DNA from: an uncultured Oscillospiraceae bacterium
Lineage (GTDB): Bacteria > Bacillota > Clostridia > Oscillospirales > Oscillospiraceae
Length of the DNA: 50,354 nucleotides
Reading direction: 5' to 3'
Assembly: GCA_947632155.1 (NCBI GenBank)
Contig: CANROF010000011.1
Span: forward strand, 1-50,354
In this document: positions 33,901 to 41,436 of the stretch, one piece after another
Position numbering within the stretch: position 1 is the stretch's first letter
Layout: every line of letters begins with the position of its first letter
Notes under the pieces: generated by a model
Seen by the model: only the letters and a program-made list of their open reading frames with translations
Told to the model about the DNA's origin: nothing
The model's database searches: none
Translations under genes and position numbers: made by a program

Positions 33901-35086
33901 GTCCGACGAGGCGGTGATCCTGATGGGGGCGGAGTATTCCATGCTGGACCTGTATCCCTTCGATGTCAACGGCGACCCCATCGCCGAGAAGCTGATGGAG
34001 AAGGTGACTCTGACCACCGGCGAGGACCCGTTCCAGTTCGACAAACGGTACATCTCCTCCGTGACGGCCGCGGCCACCCATGAGGGCGCCTGCCTCACCG
34101 CGAAGCTGGAGGGTGCCGCTCCCACCGCCACGCCCACCACCCTGACGGTGGATTATACCTATGCCTATCAGGGACAGGACTACACAGGCTCCAACACGAT
34201 CATCTGCCAGGTCCGCACCCTCGCCGCCGGCGGCAAGCCCATGCTCTTCTTTGGGACGGGCGAAGACTACGGCGAGGCGAAGCTCTACGAGGCCGGTATG
34301 CTGATCTTCGAGACAGAGAAGGGGCCCTTTGAGCCGGAGAACGTGACCTTTACCAGCGCCATAGGCAGCGCTGTCAATGACAGCGCGGTGGTGCGGGTGG
34401 AGTACTCTCCCTCCCACAAGACCGTGACGGTGCGGCCCAAGGGTCCTGGTCAGGAAAAGATGTACATCGGCGTGAGCTTCAGCTACGGTCTGTGCCGCCA
34501 CAAGACCACGGTCTATCCCATCGCCGTTGTATATGACACAGAACAAGCGCTGCGTCTACAGAGCGATAACATCCGGGGCGAGGAGCTCGTCATCCATACT
34601 GCCCCGGCGGACAGCGGCGCGAGCGCCGCATCGGAGGGCGCCCCGGCCGCGGCCGCTGTTGTCTCCATCCAGGAGTACATGGCGGACGGATGGACCGTCC
34701 AGTGGAAGCTGGATGAGGCCCTGGACCCGTATCTGACAGTGGCAGACCCGGGTGCCCGGACAGCCGAACTGACCTTGTCGGGCGGGGAGCTCAGTGAGGA
34801 AATGACCGGTGTTCTCACCGTGACCGTCACCACAGACGTACCTGATGCCGCCGGCGCTCCCTATGTTTTGGAGGGGAATGTGAGCGTGCGTATCATCCCC
34901 GGTTCGCCGACGGGGCCCACGGAGACACCTGGCGAGCCCTCCGGCGAGCCCACGGAGCCCCCGGGGCCCGGCGACGCCCCTGTCGGGCCCTCGGAAACCC
35001 CTCGCCCACAGATGCTCCCGCGCCGGAGACGGTCCGGGACAGTTGAGAAAAAGGAGCCAGTATGGAGAGCGCCGCAAAAAAACTGA
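27932..35086 (+). CDS. Giant type IV pilin-like adhesin with GLUG repeats
   Basis: 2384 residues with a prepilin N-terminus (RRAQGGFTLIEAILSIAIL): PilD cleavage is expected after G11, with E at +5, and the helix continues to about residue 35. The ectodomain contains clusters of GLUG-like repeats (about 488-556, 988-1110 and 1548-1686; AAGGLVGQ and VGGLVGI cores followed by S/C-Y-A strands), then Ig-like sandwiches and a Pro/Glu/Gly-rich end. Ordinary pilins are 120-200 residues. The likely role is a tip adhesin or large minor pilin. RBS AGGGGAGGAGG. The annotated end overlaps the next gene by 25 bp and looks frameshifted (see findings). An A8 tract lies at 32217-32224. Confidence 0.88.
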   Translation: MIRKNRRAQGGFTLIEAILSIAILIVLMAVSVTGAILYRSYLKITELDNAAREIYLAAQNRAVLLSNRSALRPLLVRADNQLPPETANEPAYYYISDEDARLSQLLPSGTVDPALLDGSFYIVYEPESGSVTDVFFQQGAEFTLPNGSNFNTYYSGRSYREKNARRQAEPMTGWYSGDPGEDGDAVTLQPPDIIIYNEDTLRAEIRWWVPRVLSDRENDITLKVSVTYGEEGSETTVTLGEARRVSQDKRIDGTSVTHTDVYLLDSLFEHYQFKDLFTSPGEELGGPFTLTAEVSYTGSEDLQINPGRDSETDNSLFAKDSTDTTANIAYMRHLQNLHRDFSGVSSTITYAVQTRAIENPSLPESYDGTGVPEGTAPYHFIPIRNDHLTAYDGDRWEIRRLLIKTEGNAGLFDNCVNTLTDVRLMNPTVQGEGCVGTLCARAKTGTVITGCQSYWMVDDASQMDLRYLLGTAEKNTYDLDDHAVEGKIAGGIVGAGEDLTIISSSASATVSGTTAAGGLVGQAGSLTLRNSYADCYLTGGSGAGLVGELSGGDNTFTNVYAVGFISNKGSAAGLYLGQGTAEVHNSYAAMGYNDRGQEDNRSILPLASGGSFDVDDHVYYLKLNFMSDSNAGGTGLDSAGLTKLIDEGAIPDFVKKGASSNRAYNLRAEMALTSYPYPGLEGMTHYGDWPDILQINSLVYWENYEKNGDYTGIYGGNANLLRDDLGVVIDDGYAVVLDQARVEALDGAVTVVYEPDSAPKSEVKYSADGSNGAEKLVLIHASIGGVDGSYYLAKLPTALVNTDTGVPGFYQKIVITPTPGGDSSGTQSVSDTYYYCPHFANTALAAEADRAPDPPASVAVRSARHLYHLSHLGVYSNNTAANCSYTFVQQMDIDYSKYEGSFDAAGTRYDGLHQRPIGDSEKDYVFSEVYDGGGHTVSNVPLEPGTGAYTGLFGSNSGSILNTVFLGSGEDNPPLELTVSASSISETKYVGSLAGRNSGVIRNCAAAYVKLTLNAYGYSTIVAGGLVGVNSGQISRCSAATDGITLKSTNSNGYVGGFTGQNASGGSIDRCYALAAIAADGGTGIGTTDRVKVVAAGFAAENRGNLSDSYAAADLSVSRGAVSHAFCPGLSVNCCYLNSGNFVYVDNKLFSIQNDPAQDIATALVWDKLKTPGGPENPLQGFTAGSGGASESGHVLPCIVTDSSGRPRHYGNTITALKLGAVGMYYWEHEDGGNGGYHFSVVTINTVTRTVSEYSTLCTNHADGGVIDEYGYGYFWAGEENLTFTNHSIVLPGAQNAEAASALRKLMNNDRYHFAAYTTVKAPYDKSTPSTYINGTDVSGTWSFAVGGNTFTFTVNPFFADAFALMSGVSGYENELKTHIEMPGTENHPFGVRAVAQLQLINWNDTTKNCSTAFYAATQGSNDAFPYLQKKGSSSASFVWKQSHDLDGRGVTFQPIAAFIDNCKGQNDVAPLSGWFGGTYNGSDYTIKNLQIVCSAQQENTVGLFGVTLDAQLEHIVLFSDRGNSVVLENSKRLNEDNSIAPKKSSWYAVGSIVGLAIQSGNGRTISNCSAAGYTVDVQARYIGYGGGGVGGLVGICNMQLSHCTAYTTVKITNPGENTFKGTRTVRVGGLAGTARYANSIQYCYAGGTIDLGSRDLGSRDDIRISAGGLFGGVFVKNISWDDDSESDIPPEANSVTVSNSYSYVDLPAKDKAWKIYGLGGPADLDNNTANTAQVFFNNCYYLKDLAPEKPEDDPDGVTGLQFSEMDVSDPERQSFLTKLNSGGAGFGAVTTTADGQNIDGKYSYSTAPELQGLNYPFPTILSMNDGGRTVNVHYGDWPLGGIERADGSGPVRVDLFADYRPVRESGALPEEEYAAYQDVDLWLSELLTKAYPHGKLELAELDEESAKVCGAELLNPSADPSVQEPGEMILRITGLARGSAKVTVKYMDGDKELASIDIPVDVAAELQLAPRVLTSIEGADPPETKAVLASDEAVILMGAEYSMLDLYPFDVNGDPIAEKLMEKVTLTTGEDPFQFDKRYISSVTAAATHEGACLTAKLEGAAPTATPTTLTVDYTYAYQGQDYTGSNTIICQVRTLAAGGKPMLFFGTGEDYGEAKLYEAGMLIFETEKGPFEPENVTFTSAIGSAVNDSAVVRVEYSPSHKTVTVRPKGPGQEKMYIGVSFSYGLCRHKTTVYPIAVVYDTEQALRLQSDNIRGEELVIHTAPADSGASAASEGAPAAAAVVSIQEYMADGWTVQWKLDEALDPYLTVADPGARTAELTLSGGELSEEMTGVLTVTVTTDVPDAAGAPYVLEGNVSVRIIPGSPTGPTETPGEPSGEPTEPPGPGDAPVGPSETPRPQMLPRRRRSGTVEKKEPVWRAPQKN

Positions 35087-35868
35087 AGAACGACCGCGGC
35101 GCTTCCATCATACTGGCGCTGGTTTTCCTGCTGGTGTGCGTGATGGTCGGCTCCTCCGTGCTGATGGCCGCCTCGTCTAACGCGGGCCGGTCCCGGAGCA
35201 ACCGCCAGGAGCAGCAGATGTATCTGTTCCTGTCCTCCGCCCTGCAGCTTGTGGCGGACGACCTGACCGGGGCGAAGTATACCTGCCAGGTGGATTATTC
35301 GCGTGTAACAATGCCTCAATATTCTGTTCCTGGTGCCCTCTGTGTCGAACACTTCTTTTACCCTGTGAACGGCAAGATGACAAGGTCGGACGGGAGCGCA
35401 CCTCTCTTTGCCGGCTTTTTCCGCCCCGCTTTGGACAGCATTTCCGCTGGGGATATAAAAGACATATTGGCGGAGCAGGACCCCGATAAGGGATCGCCCG
35501 ACTATGAAGCGCCCGGAGATCACTATTATTATGAGCCTTATAACGACGCAGAAACGCCCCAGAGCTTCACTCTCACCGTTGCGCCGGACGGTCCCTTAGC
35601 CGGATACGAGGCCCAGGTGGATGTGATCATCGACACCAATTACCGCATCACCCTGACCGCCCGGATGACCGGCGCGCCGGATACGAAGGCATTGGAGCTG
35701 TATCAAAACTACTCTCTGACCACCACGCTGACCCGCAGCGGCACGGTTTCCCTGACCATACCGGAAATGGCGGAAGACGGGGAAACGACCATCCCCGCCG
35801 GCGCCATCACGTGGAAAGCCGGCAAGGTCGTCCCGGAGTACCGGGACACGCTGGAGGCGGAATCATGA
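35062..35868 (+). CDS. PilX-like pilus assembly protein
   Basis: 268 residues. The N-terminus (KKLKNDRGASIILALVFLLVCVMVGSSVLMAAS) has the PilX/type IV pilus accessory pattern: charged start, RGA, then one long hydrophobic helix without the +5 glutamate of true pilins. The remainder is a beta-rich exported domain. Such proteins usually join the minor-pilin tip complex. AAAGGAGCC precedes the ATG. The following minor pilin starts at its stop codon (ATGA). Confidence 0.75.
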   Translation: MESAAKKLKNDRGASIILALVFLLVCVMVGSSVLMAASSNAGRSRSNRQEQQMYLFLSSALQLVADDLTGAKYTCQVDYSRVTMPQYSVPGALCVEHFFYPVNGKMTRSDGSAPLFAGFFRPALDSISAGDIKDILAEQDPDKGSPDYEAPGDHYYYEPYNDAETPQSFTLTVAPDGPLAGYEAQVDVIIDTNYRITLTARMTGAPDTKALELYQNYSLTTTLTRSGTVSLTIPEMAEDGETTIPAGAITWKAGKVVPEYRDTLEAES

Positions 35869-36206
35869 GAACGCTTGCCCGAAAACTGCGCAGCCGGCGG
35901 GGAGAATCGCTGGTGGAGGTCCTGGCCGCGGTGTTGATCTGCGCGCTGTCGGTGCTGCTGCTGGCCTCCGCCGCCGTGGCCGTCGGAAACATCAACCGCG
36001 CCGCTTCCGACAACGACGAGGCCTACTACGAGGCGCTCAACCGCGCGGAGGCCCGGGACACCCTCGCGGGCAGCGCCGAGCTGACCGTCAGCGCGGCGGG
36101 CGGCGACAGCGTGTCCGTGGACGTCTACCTCTACGGGAAAGAGGGGATATACTCCTTTGCCGCCGAGGCCCCCGCTCCGGGGCCCGGGGGAGGAGGCGGA
36201 CCGTGA
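35865..36206 (+). CDS. Minor prepilin (GspI/PilV-like)
   Basis: 113 residues with prepilin motif RRGESLVEVLAAVLICAL: cleavage after G13 and E18 at +5. The short C-terminal domain ends in a Pro/Gly-rich tail. The start is the ATG overlapping the previous stop; an upstream in-frame ATG at 35811 lies inside the previous gene and would hide the signal. Inferred to be part of the pilus tip complex. Confidence 0.82.
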   Translation: MRTLARKLRSRRGESLVEVLAAVLICALSVLLLASAAVAVGNINRAASDNDEAYYEALNRAEARDTLAGSAELTVSAAGGDSVSVDVYLYGKEGIYSFAAEAPAPGPGGGGGP

Positions 36207-36736
36207 GGAACGTGAAAAAACTCCGGTCCCGGCGGGGCCTGTCCGTCGTAGAGATGCTGGCGGCAGTACTGGCACTGACGCTGCTGTGTCTGGCGCTGGG
36301 GTCCGGGCTGCACTTGGCGGTGCACTCCTACCGGGTAATGATCGCCGAGGCGGAAACCGAGCTTCTGCTCAGCACGGCGGCAGACGCGCTCATGGATGAG
36401 CTGCGCTTTGCGGACCCATGGGCGGAGCTGGGCACGGACGGGAAGCTGGTCACCTACGAGAGCCGGCGCTACGGTCCCTACGCCAGTATCGCCATCGACG
36501 ACGACGGGCGTCTGGTGGTGAAAAATCCAACCGCCCCGGAGCTGGGCCACCAGCTTCTGGCGTCGGGCGTCTACGGGAAAAACGGCGTTTACAAGCTGTC
36601 GCTGCTGTCAAATGGCATCGTATATAACAAGGATACCTGTTTATTCACCTTCACCCTGCGGGCGGAGCGGACCGGTCTGGCCAGCGTGGAGCAGGAATTT
36701 ACCGTCCGCTGCCTGAACGGGAGGTATGAGTCATGA
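36203..36736 (+). CDS. Minor prepilin (GspJ/PilW-like)
   Basis: 177 residues. Prepilin motif SRRGLSVVEMLAAVLALTLL: cleavage after G12 and E17 at +5. A globular domain with YGPYASIAIDDDGRLVVKN follows. GTG start overlaps the previous stop codon; its own stop overlaps pilB (ATGA). Four consecutive overlaps argue for tight co-translation of the minor pilins. Confidence 0.82.
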   Translation: MRNVKKLRSRRGLSVVEMLAAVLALTLLCLALGSGLHLAVHSYRVMIAEAETELLLSTAADALMDELRFADPWAELGTDGKLVTYESRRYGPYASIAIDDDGRLVVKNPTAPELGHQLLASGVYGKNGVYKLSLLSNGIVYNKDTCLFTFTLRAERTGLASVEQEFTVRCLNGRYES

Positions 36737-38430
36737 CAAAAAAATACATACGGTTGGGCGACTTGTTGGTCAAGTACGGCGCCATCACTCAGGACCAGCT
36801 TGAACAGGCCCTGGCCATGCAGAAGGGTACGGGGCGGCGGCTGGGCGCGCTTCTCATTGAGGAGGGCATTATCCATGAGAATCAGCTCATCGACGCGCTG
36901 ACGACCCAACTGGGCGTGGAGTATGTCGATTTGAGCAAGGTGGAGATCCCGGCGGAAATGGCCCGCATCCTACCTAAGAACATAGCGAAAAAGTACATGG
37001 TAGTTCCGGTGAACGCCACCAGGTCGGAGCTCTTCCTGGCCATGACCGATCCGCTGAACTTTGTGGCCGTGGAGGAGGTCACCGCCGTCACCAGGCGGCG
37101 GGTCGTGCCCATGATCACCACGGAGGCCGCCGCCCAGCACGCCATCCAGGAGCTTTACGGCAGCCAGGGCGCCAACCGCGCCATTGAGGAGATGCGCTTT
37201 GAGCTCAGCGGCCAGACCGAGCCCTTGGTCCCGGCGGCCGCGGAAAATCTGGTGGTGGACGAGGAGGAGAAGGGGACGGCCCCTGCCATCCGGCTGGTCA
37301 ACTCCATCATCGAGCGGGGCTACGCCGAGCGTGCCAGCGACATCCACCTGGAGCCCGGCGAGGACCACATGAGCATCCGCATACGGGTGGATGGCCTGCT
37401 GCGCGAGGTCATGGCCGTGCCCAAGGAGCTGGAGGGCTCCGTAGTATCCCGGCTGAAGATCATGGCCCGGATGGACATCTCTCAGCGCAACCTGCCCCAG
37501 GACGGCCACGTGAACGTCACCATCCGGCGGGAGACGCTGGACCTGCGTATCTCCACACTTCCGACGGTCTACGGGGAGAAGGTGGTCATCCGCCTGCTGC
37601 GGAAGAATCCGGAGCTTATCAGCATGGAGGGCATCGGCCTGCAGGGGGAGAATATGCGCCGGTTCCGTGAACTGATCAATGACACCCGGGAGGGCGCGAT
37701 CCTCATGGTGGGTCCCACCGGCTCCGGCAAGACCTCCACCATGTACACCATTATCGAGATGCTGAAGGACGAAACCGTCAACCTTGTTTCTCTGGAGGAC
37801 CCGGTGGAGTTTTACATGGATCAGGTCTGCCAGGTCCAGATCAATGAGCGGACTGGGCTCACCTTTGCCGGTGCTCTGCGCTCCGTACTGCGCCAGGACC
37901 CGGACATCATCGCCGTGGGCGAGATACGCGACGGCGAGACAGCGGACATCGCCATGCGGGCGGCCATCACCGGCCACCTGGTGCTGTCCACCATCCACAC
38001 CAACTCCGCTCTGTCCTCCATGGGCCGGCTGCTGGACATCGGCGTGGAGCCCTATGTTCTGGCGGGCGCGCTCCGGGGCATCATCTCCCAGCGGCTGCTG
38101 CGGCGCATCTGCCCCCAGTGCCGGGAGAGCCGCACGCCCACGGCCCAGGAGCGGGAATATCTGGGCCTGCCGGCGGAGGGGGACGAGGTATTCTACCGGG
38201 GCGCGGGCTGCGACGCCTGCTTCCACTCCGGCTACCGCGGGCGCGTGGGCGCCTTTGAGATACTGAGGGTCACCCCCGCCTTCCGCCAGGCCGTCTATGC
38301 CGGGGACCGGTCCGGCATAGCAGACGCCCTGGCGGAGACGGAATTCACGCCGCTGATGGATAACTGTCGGGACCTGGTCCTGCAGGGCATCACCACCGTG
38401 GACGAGGTGCAGCGGGCCGTGGGAAGATGA
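36733..38430 (+). CDS. pilB: Type IV pilus assembly ATPase PilB
   Basis: 565 residues of the GspE/PilB family, powering pilus extension. N-terminal MshEN-type domain (about 1-150), which in relatives can bind cyclic-di-GMP. The ATPase core has Walker A GPTGSGKTS (about 328), the Asp box LEDPVEFYMDQVCQVQIN, Walker B DPDIIAVGEIRD (about 389) and the His box GHLVLSTIHTNSA. The zinc-binding pairs CPQC (about 460) and CDAC confirm PilB rather than PilT. Confidence 0.95.
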   Translation: MTKKYIRLGDLLVKYGAITQDQLEQALAMQKGTGRRLGALLIEEGIIHENQLIDALTTQLGVEYVDLSKVEIPAEMARILPKNIAKKYMVVPVNATRSELFLAMTDPLNFVAVEEVTAVTRRRVVPMITTEAAAQHAIQELYGSQGANRAIEEMRFELSGQTEPLVPAAAENLVVDEEEKGTAPAIRLVNSIIERGYAERASDIHLEPGEDHMSIRIRVDGLLREVMAVPKELEGSVVSRLKIMARMDISQRNLPQDGHVNVTIRRETLDLRISTLPTVYGEKVVIRLLRKNPELISMEGIGLQGENMRRFRELINDTREGAILMVGPTGSGKTSTMYTIIEMLKDETVNLVSLEDPVEFYMDQVCQVQINERTGLTFAGALRSVLRQDPDIIAVGEIRDGETADIAMRAAITGHLVLSTIHTNSALSSMGRLLDIGVEPYVLAGALRGIISQRLLRRICPQCRESRTPTAQEREYLGLPAEGDEVFYRGAGCDACFHSGYRGRVGAFEILRVTPAFRQAVYAGDRSGIADALAETEFTPLMDNCRDLVLQGITTVDEVQRAVGR

Positions 38431-39554
38431 CAAAGGAGAATCGAAACGTGCTGACAATAGAAGAACTTGTGCGCCGGGCCTACGAACAGCGGGCCTCGGA
38501 CATCCATCTGGTGTACTCCCTGCCGCCCCGCTTCCGGGTGGACGGCGCGCTGCGGGACGCGTCCGGGGCGCGGCTCACCGACGAGCAATGCGCCCAGTAC
38601 GCCAAGGCGCTGTGCGGCAGCCAGTACGACGAGCTGCTGCGGGTGGGCGAGCTGGACTTTGCCCAGACCATCGGCGGCATACGCTGCCGTCTGAACGTAT
38701 TTTTGCAACAGGGGCATTGCTCCGTGGCGCTGCGGCTTTTGAACGACTGCGTCCCGAAGATGAGCGAGCTTGGCCTGCCGGCTGTGGTGGAGGAATTTCC
38801 CGGCTACAGCCAGGGCATCGTGCTCATCACGGGCGAAACCGGCTCCGGCAAATCCACCACCCTGGCGGCTATCCTGGACCACATCAACCACACCCGCTGC
38901 GACCACATCCTCACGCTGGAGGACCCGGTGGAGTATGTCTACGTCCCCGACAAGTGCGTCATCAACCAGCGGGAGATCGGCCGGGACACCCAGAGCTTCG
39001 CCGCCGGACTGCGGGCGGCGCTGCGGGAGGACCCGGACGTGATCCTGGTGGGCGAGATGCGGGACCTGGACACCATCGAGACGGCTCTTACTGCCGCCGA
39101 GACAGGACACCTGGTCTTCGGCACGGTGCATACCAACTCCGCCGCCGACTCCATCGACCGTATCGTGGACGTGTTCCCCGCCGAGCGGCAGCAGCAGATT
39201 CGCCTGCAGTTGTCCATGACCCTCAAAGCGGTGCTCAGCCAGCAGCTTCTCCCCCGGAGAACAGGGGGCGGCCGCGTGCTGGCCTGCGAGGTGATGAAGA
39301 CCGACGGCGCCATCCGCAACCTGATCCGGGAGGGCAAGACCCCCCAGATCAACAACATCATCCAGACCACCGGAGGCGCGGGCAACATCCTGATGGACAA
39401 GGTCCTGCAGAACCTCTATGCCCGGGGCGACATCAGCCGGGAAACCTACGAGGGCGCCCTGCGCGATCCGGCCTCAGCCAAGGGACAGCCGGCCGCGGGG
39501 CAGACGGCCGAGCCCGCCGCGTCCGGCCCGAACAACAGCCGGTATAAATTCTGA
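38427..39554 (+). CDS. pilT: Pilus retraction ATPase PilT
   Basis: 375 residues. N-terminal RASDIHLVYSLPPRFRVDG, Walker A GETGSGKST (about 136), LTLEDPVEYVY, Walker B DVILVGEMRD and GHLVFGTVHTNSA are all present. It lacks the zinc cysteines of PilB. The C-terminus has a Pro/Ala-rich extension of about 30 residues. Its presence implies retractable pili, hence twitching or DNA uptake. Overlaps pilB by ATGA. Confidence 0.95.
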   Translation: MTKENRNVLTIEELVRRAYEQRASDIHLVYSLPPRFRVDGALRDASGARLTDEQCAQYAKALCGSQYDELLRVGELDFAQTIGGIRCRLNVFLQQGHCSVALRLLNDCVPKMSELGLPAVVEEFPGYSQGIVLITGETGSGKSTTLAAILDHINHTRCDHILTLEDPVEYVYVPDKCVINQREIGRDTQSFAAGLRAALREDPDVILVGEMRDLDTIETALTAAETGHLVFGTVHTNSAADSIDRIVDVFPAERQQQIRLQLSMTLKAVLSQQLLPRRTGGGRVLACEVMKTDGAIRNLIREGKTPQINNIIQTTGGAGNILMDKVLQNLYARGDISRETYEGALRDPASAKGQPAAGQTAEPAASGPNNSRYKF

Positions 39555-39579
39555 GCCCCAGCGAAAGGAGTGACCGCCT

Positions 39580-40788
39580 TTGCCTGCCTATTATTACCAG
39601 GGCAAGTATTCCAACGGAGAGAAAGTCTCCGGTACGGTGGAGGCCCCCACCCAGGCGGATGCCGTCGTGCTCATTCGGCAAAACTGCGATATCGTCCTGT
39701 CCATCCGGGAGGTGCGCCGTCACCAGAAGGCGAAGGAATTCACCCTCTTCCAGAAGGTGGACGTCAAGGCCCTCAGTCTGGTGTGCCGGCAGTTTTCCAT
39801 TATCCTGAAGGCGGGGCTGCCCCTGGTCCAGGCGGTGGACCTGGCCGCCGGGCAGAGCCAGGATAAGCTGCTTGCCAAGATACTGCACCAGGTATCGGAG
39901 GACGTGTCCAACGGCTGGAGCCTGTCCTACAGCCTCCGCCAGCGGGGCAAACGCCTGCCCACGACCTTCATCGAGACTATCCGGGCCGGGGAGGAAACCG
40001 GCGACCTGACCGGCGCGTTCTCCCGCATGAGCGACTACTACGCCCGCATGGCCAAGACCAAGTCCTCCGCCGCCAGCGCCATGATCTACCCCGCGTTCGT
40101 CATGGCCGCGGCGGTGGTGGTCATCGGCGTCATCATGGTGGTGGCGGTGCCCACCCTCACCTCCACCTTCGCGGGGATGGGCGTGGAGCTGCCTCTGCCC
40201 ACGCGGATACTCATCGGCGCGTCCAACTTCATGCGCCGGTACATCCTGTGGATATGCCTGCTGCTGGCCTTTCTGGTCTTCAGCCTGTACGCCTGGGGCC
40301 GGACGGACCGGGGCCGGGAGGCCCTGTCCCGGCTGCGGCTGCGGCTGCCGGTGCTGGGGCGCATCGCTTCCATGAGCGCCTCCAGCCAGTTCGCCCACAC
40401 CATGAGCGCCATGATGGCCGCCGGCACCCCCATCCTCCAGGCGCTGGACGTGGCGGGCCGGTCCATGACCAACTACTGTATGTCCCGGGAGGTGCTGGAC
40501 GCCATCCCCGGCGTGGAGGCGGGCAGGCGGCTGGGGGACTGCATGGGCCGGGCCAGGCACTTGCCCGACCTGCTGGTGCAGATGGTCGCCGTGGGCGAGA
40601 GCACCGGTTCCATCGAGAAGACGCTGGACGTCCTGGCGGAGTACTATGACAACGAGGTGGACACCGCCACCGCCCGGGCCCTGAGCCTGCTGGAGCCCAT
40701 GATCATCGTGCTGCTGTCCGTGGTGGTGGTGATCATCCTGCTGGCGGTGTATCTGCCGCTGTTCACCATGGAAAATTCCATCATGTGA
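39580..40788 (+). CDS. pilC: Inner-membrane platform protein PilC
   Basis: 402 residues with two GspF domains (about 65-190 and 270-395) and three main membrane helices. Typical stretches are FCRQFSIILKAGLPL-like LVCRQFSIILKAGLPLVQAV and its second-domain equivalent FAHTMSAMMAAGTPILQALD. TTG start at 39580 with AAAGGAG upstream. It couples the motors PilB/PilT to pilin polymerisation. Confidence 0.94.
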   Translation: MPAYYYQGKYSNGEKVSGTVEAPTQADAVVLIRQNCDIVLSIREVRRHQKAKEFTLFQKVDVKALSLVCRQFSIILKAGLPLVQAVDLAAGQSQDKLLAKILHQVSEDVSNGWSLSYSLRQRGKRLPTTFIETIRAGEETGDLTGAFSRMSDYYARMAKTKSSAASAMIYPAFVMAAAVVVIGVIMVVAVPTLTSTFAGMGVELPLPTRILIGASNFMRRYILWICLLLAFLVFSLYAWGRTDRGREALSRLRLRLPVLGRIASMSASSQFAHTMSAMMAAGTPILQALDVAGRSMTNYCMSREVLDAIPGVEAGRRLGDCMGRARHLPDLLVQMVAVGESTGSIEKTLDVLAEYYDNEVDTATARALSLLEPMIIVLLSVVVVIILLAVYLPLFTMENSIM

Positions 40789-40889
40789 CCGCCCGGCGGC
40801 CAAAACAGAGTAGAAAAACTCGCTGAGCCCGCGGCGGACCCGGCCGCGCTCATATATAAACACTTCCAAAAATGAAGGAGGAAGAACAA

Positions 40890-41267
40890 ATGCGCAAAAA
40901 CAACAAAGGCTTCACCCTGATCGAGATGCTGATCGTGGTGGCTATCATCGCCATCCTGGTGGCGGTATCCATACCCCTGGTGAACAACTCCCTGGAGCGG
41001 ACCCGTGAGGCCACCGACGCCGCCAATGAGCGCGCCGCCAAGGCCGAGGCAATCATTCTGTATCTGAACGACAAGTGGGATGATAACAAAAACATATATG
41101 ACGCTGCCACCGGATCGTTCAAGGAAAGTGCAGAAGGCTACGGCAAATGCAAGAATCATAAAGGTGACTATATTACAGTTAAAGTTGATAATGATACTGG
41201 TGTTGCCACTGTTGCGTGGAGTAACGGCAAAGATGCTCACAACGGTTCTGTTGACGATACCAACTGA
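40890..41267 (+). CDS. pilA: Major type IV pilin
   Basis: 125 residues, a compact Gram-positive type IV pilin. KGFTLIEMLIVVAIIAILVA gives cleavage after G7, F at +1 and E at +5. The start is the ATG at 40890, preceded by AAGGAGG. The mature head (about 60-125) is small, Asp/Asn/Lys-rich and coded by clearly AT-richer DNA than the gene's first half, as expected for a variable surface domain. A GC hairpin upstream (about 40825-40852) may stabilise or separate this segment of mRNA for higher expression. Confidence 0.92.
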   Translation: MRKNNKGFTLIEMLIVVAIIAILVAVSIPLVNNSLERTREATDAANERAAKAEAIILYLNDKWDDNKNIYDAATGSFKESAEGYGKCKNHKGDYITVKVDNDTGVATVAWSNGKDAHNGSVDDTN

Positions 41268-41436
41268 TTTTATCTGACACCCAAATCCACCCGGGGCGCG
41301 GACGGGTCGAAGCGTTCCGGAACGTGACACGCCCCGGGGGGACGGCGGCCCCGGCCGCTGTCCCCGGGGAGGGGTCTTCGCGCCCGGAGAACGGCCAGCC
41401 TCTGGCCGCTGTCCGGACCCGAAGGAGAGAGGACCT

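Noticed and set aside
29186-34546. Two very long open frames (790 and 988 codons) on the minus strand inside the giant adhesin gene
   Set aside because: They lack family resemblance and credible ribosome binding sites. Stop-free antisense frames are expected opposite a GC-rich gene with strong third-position bias.
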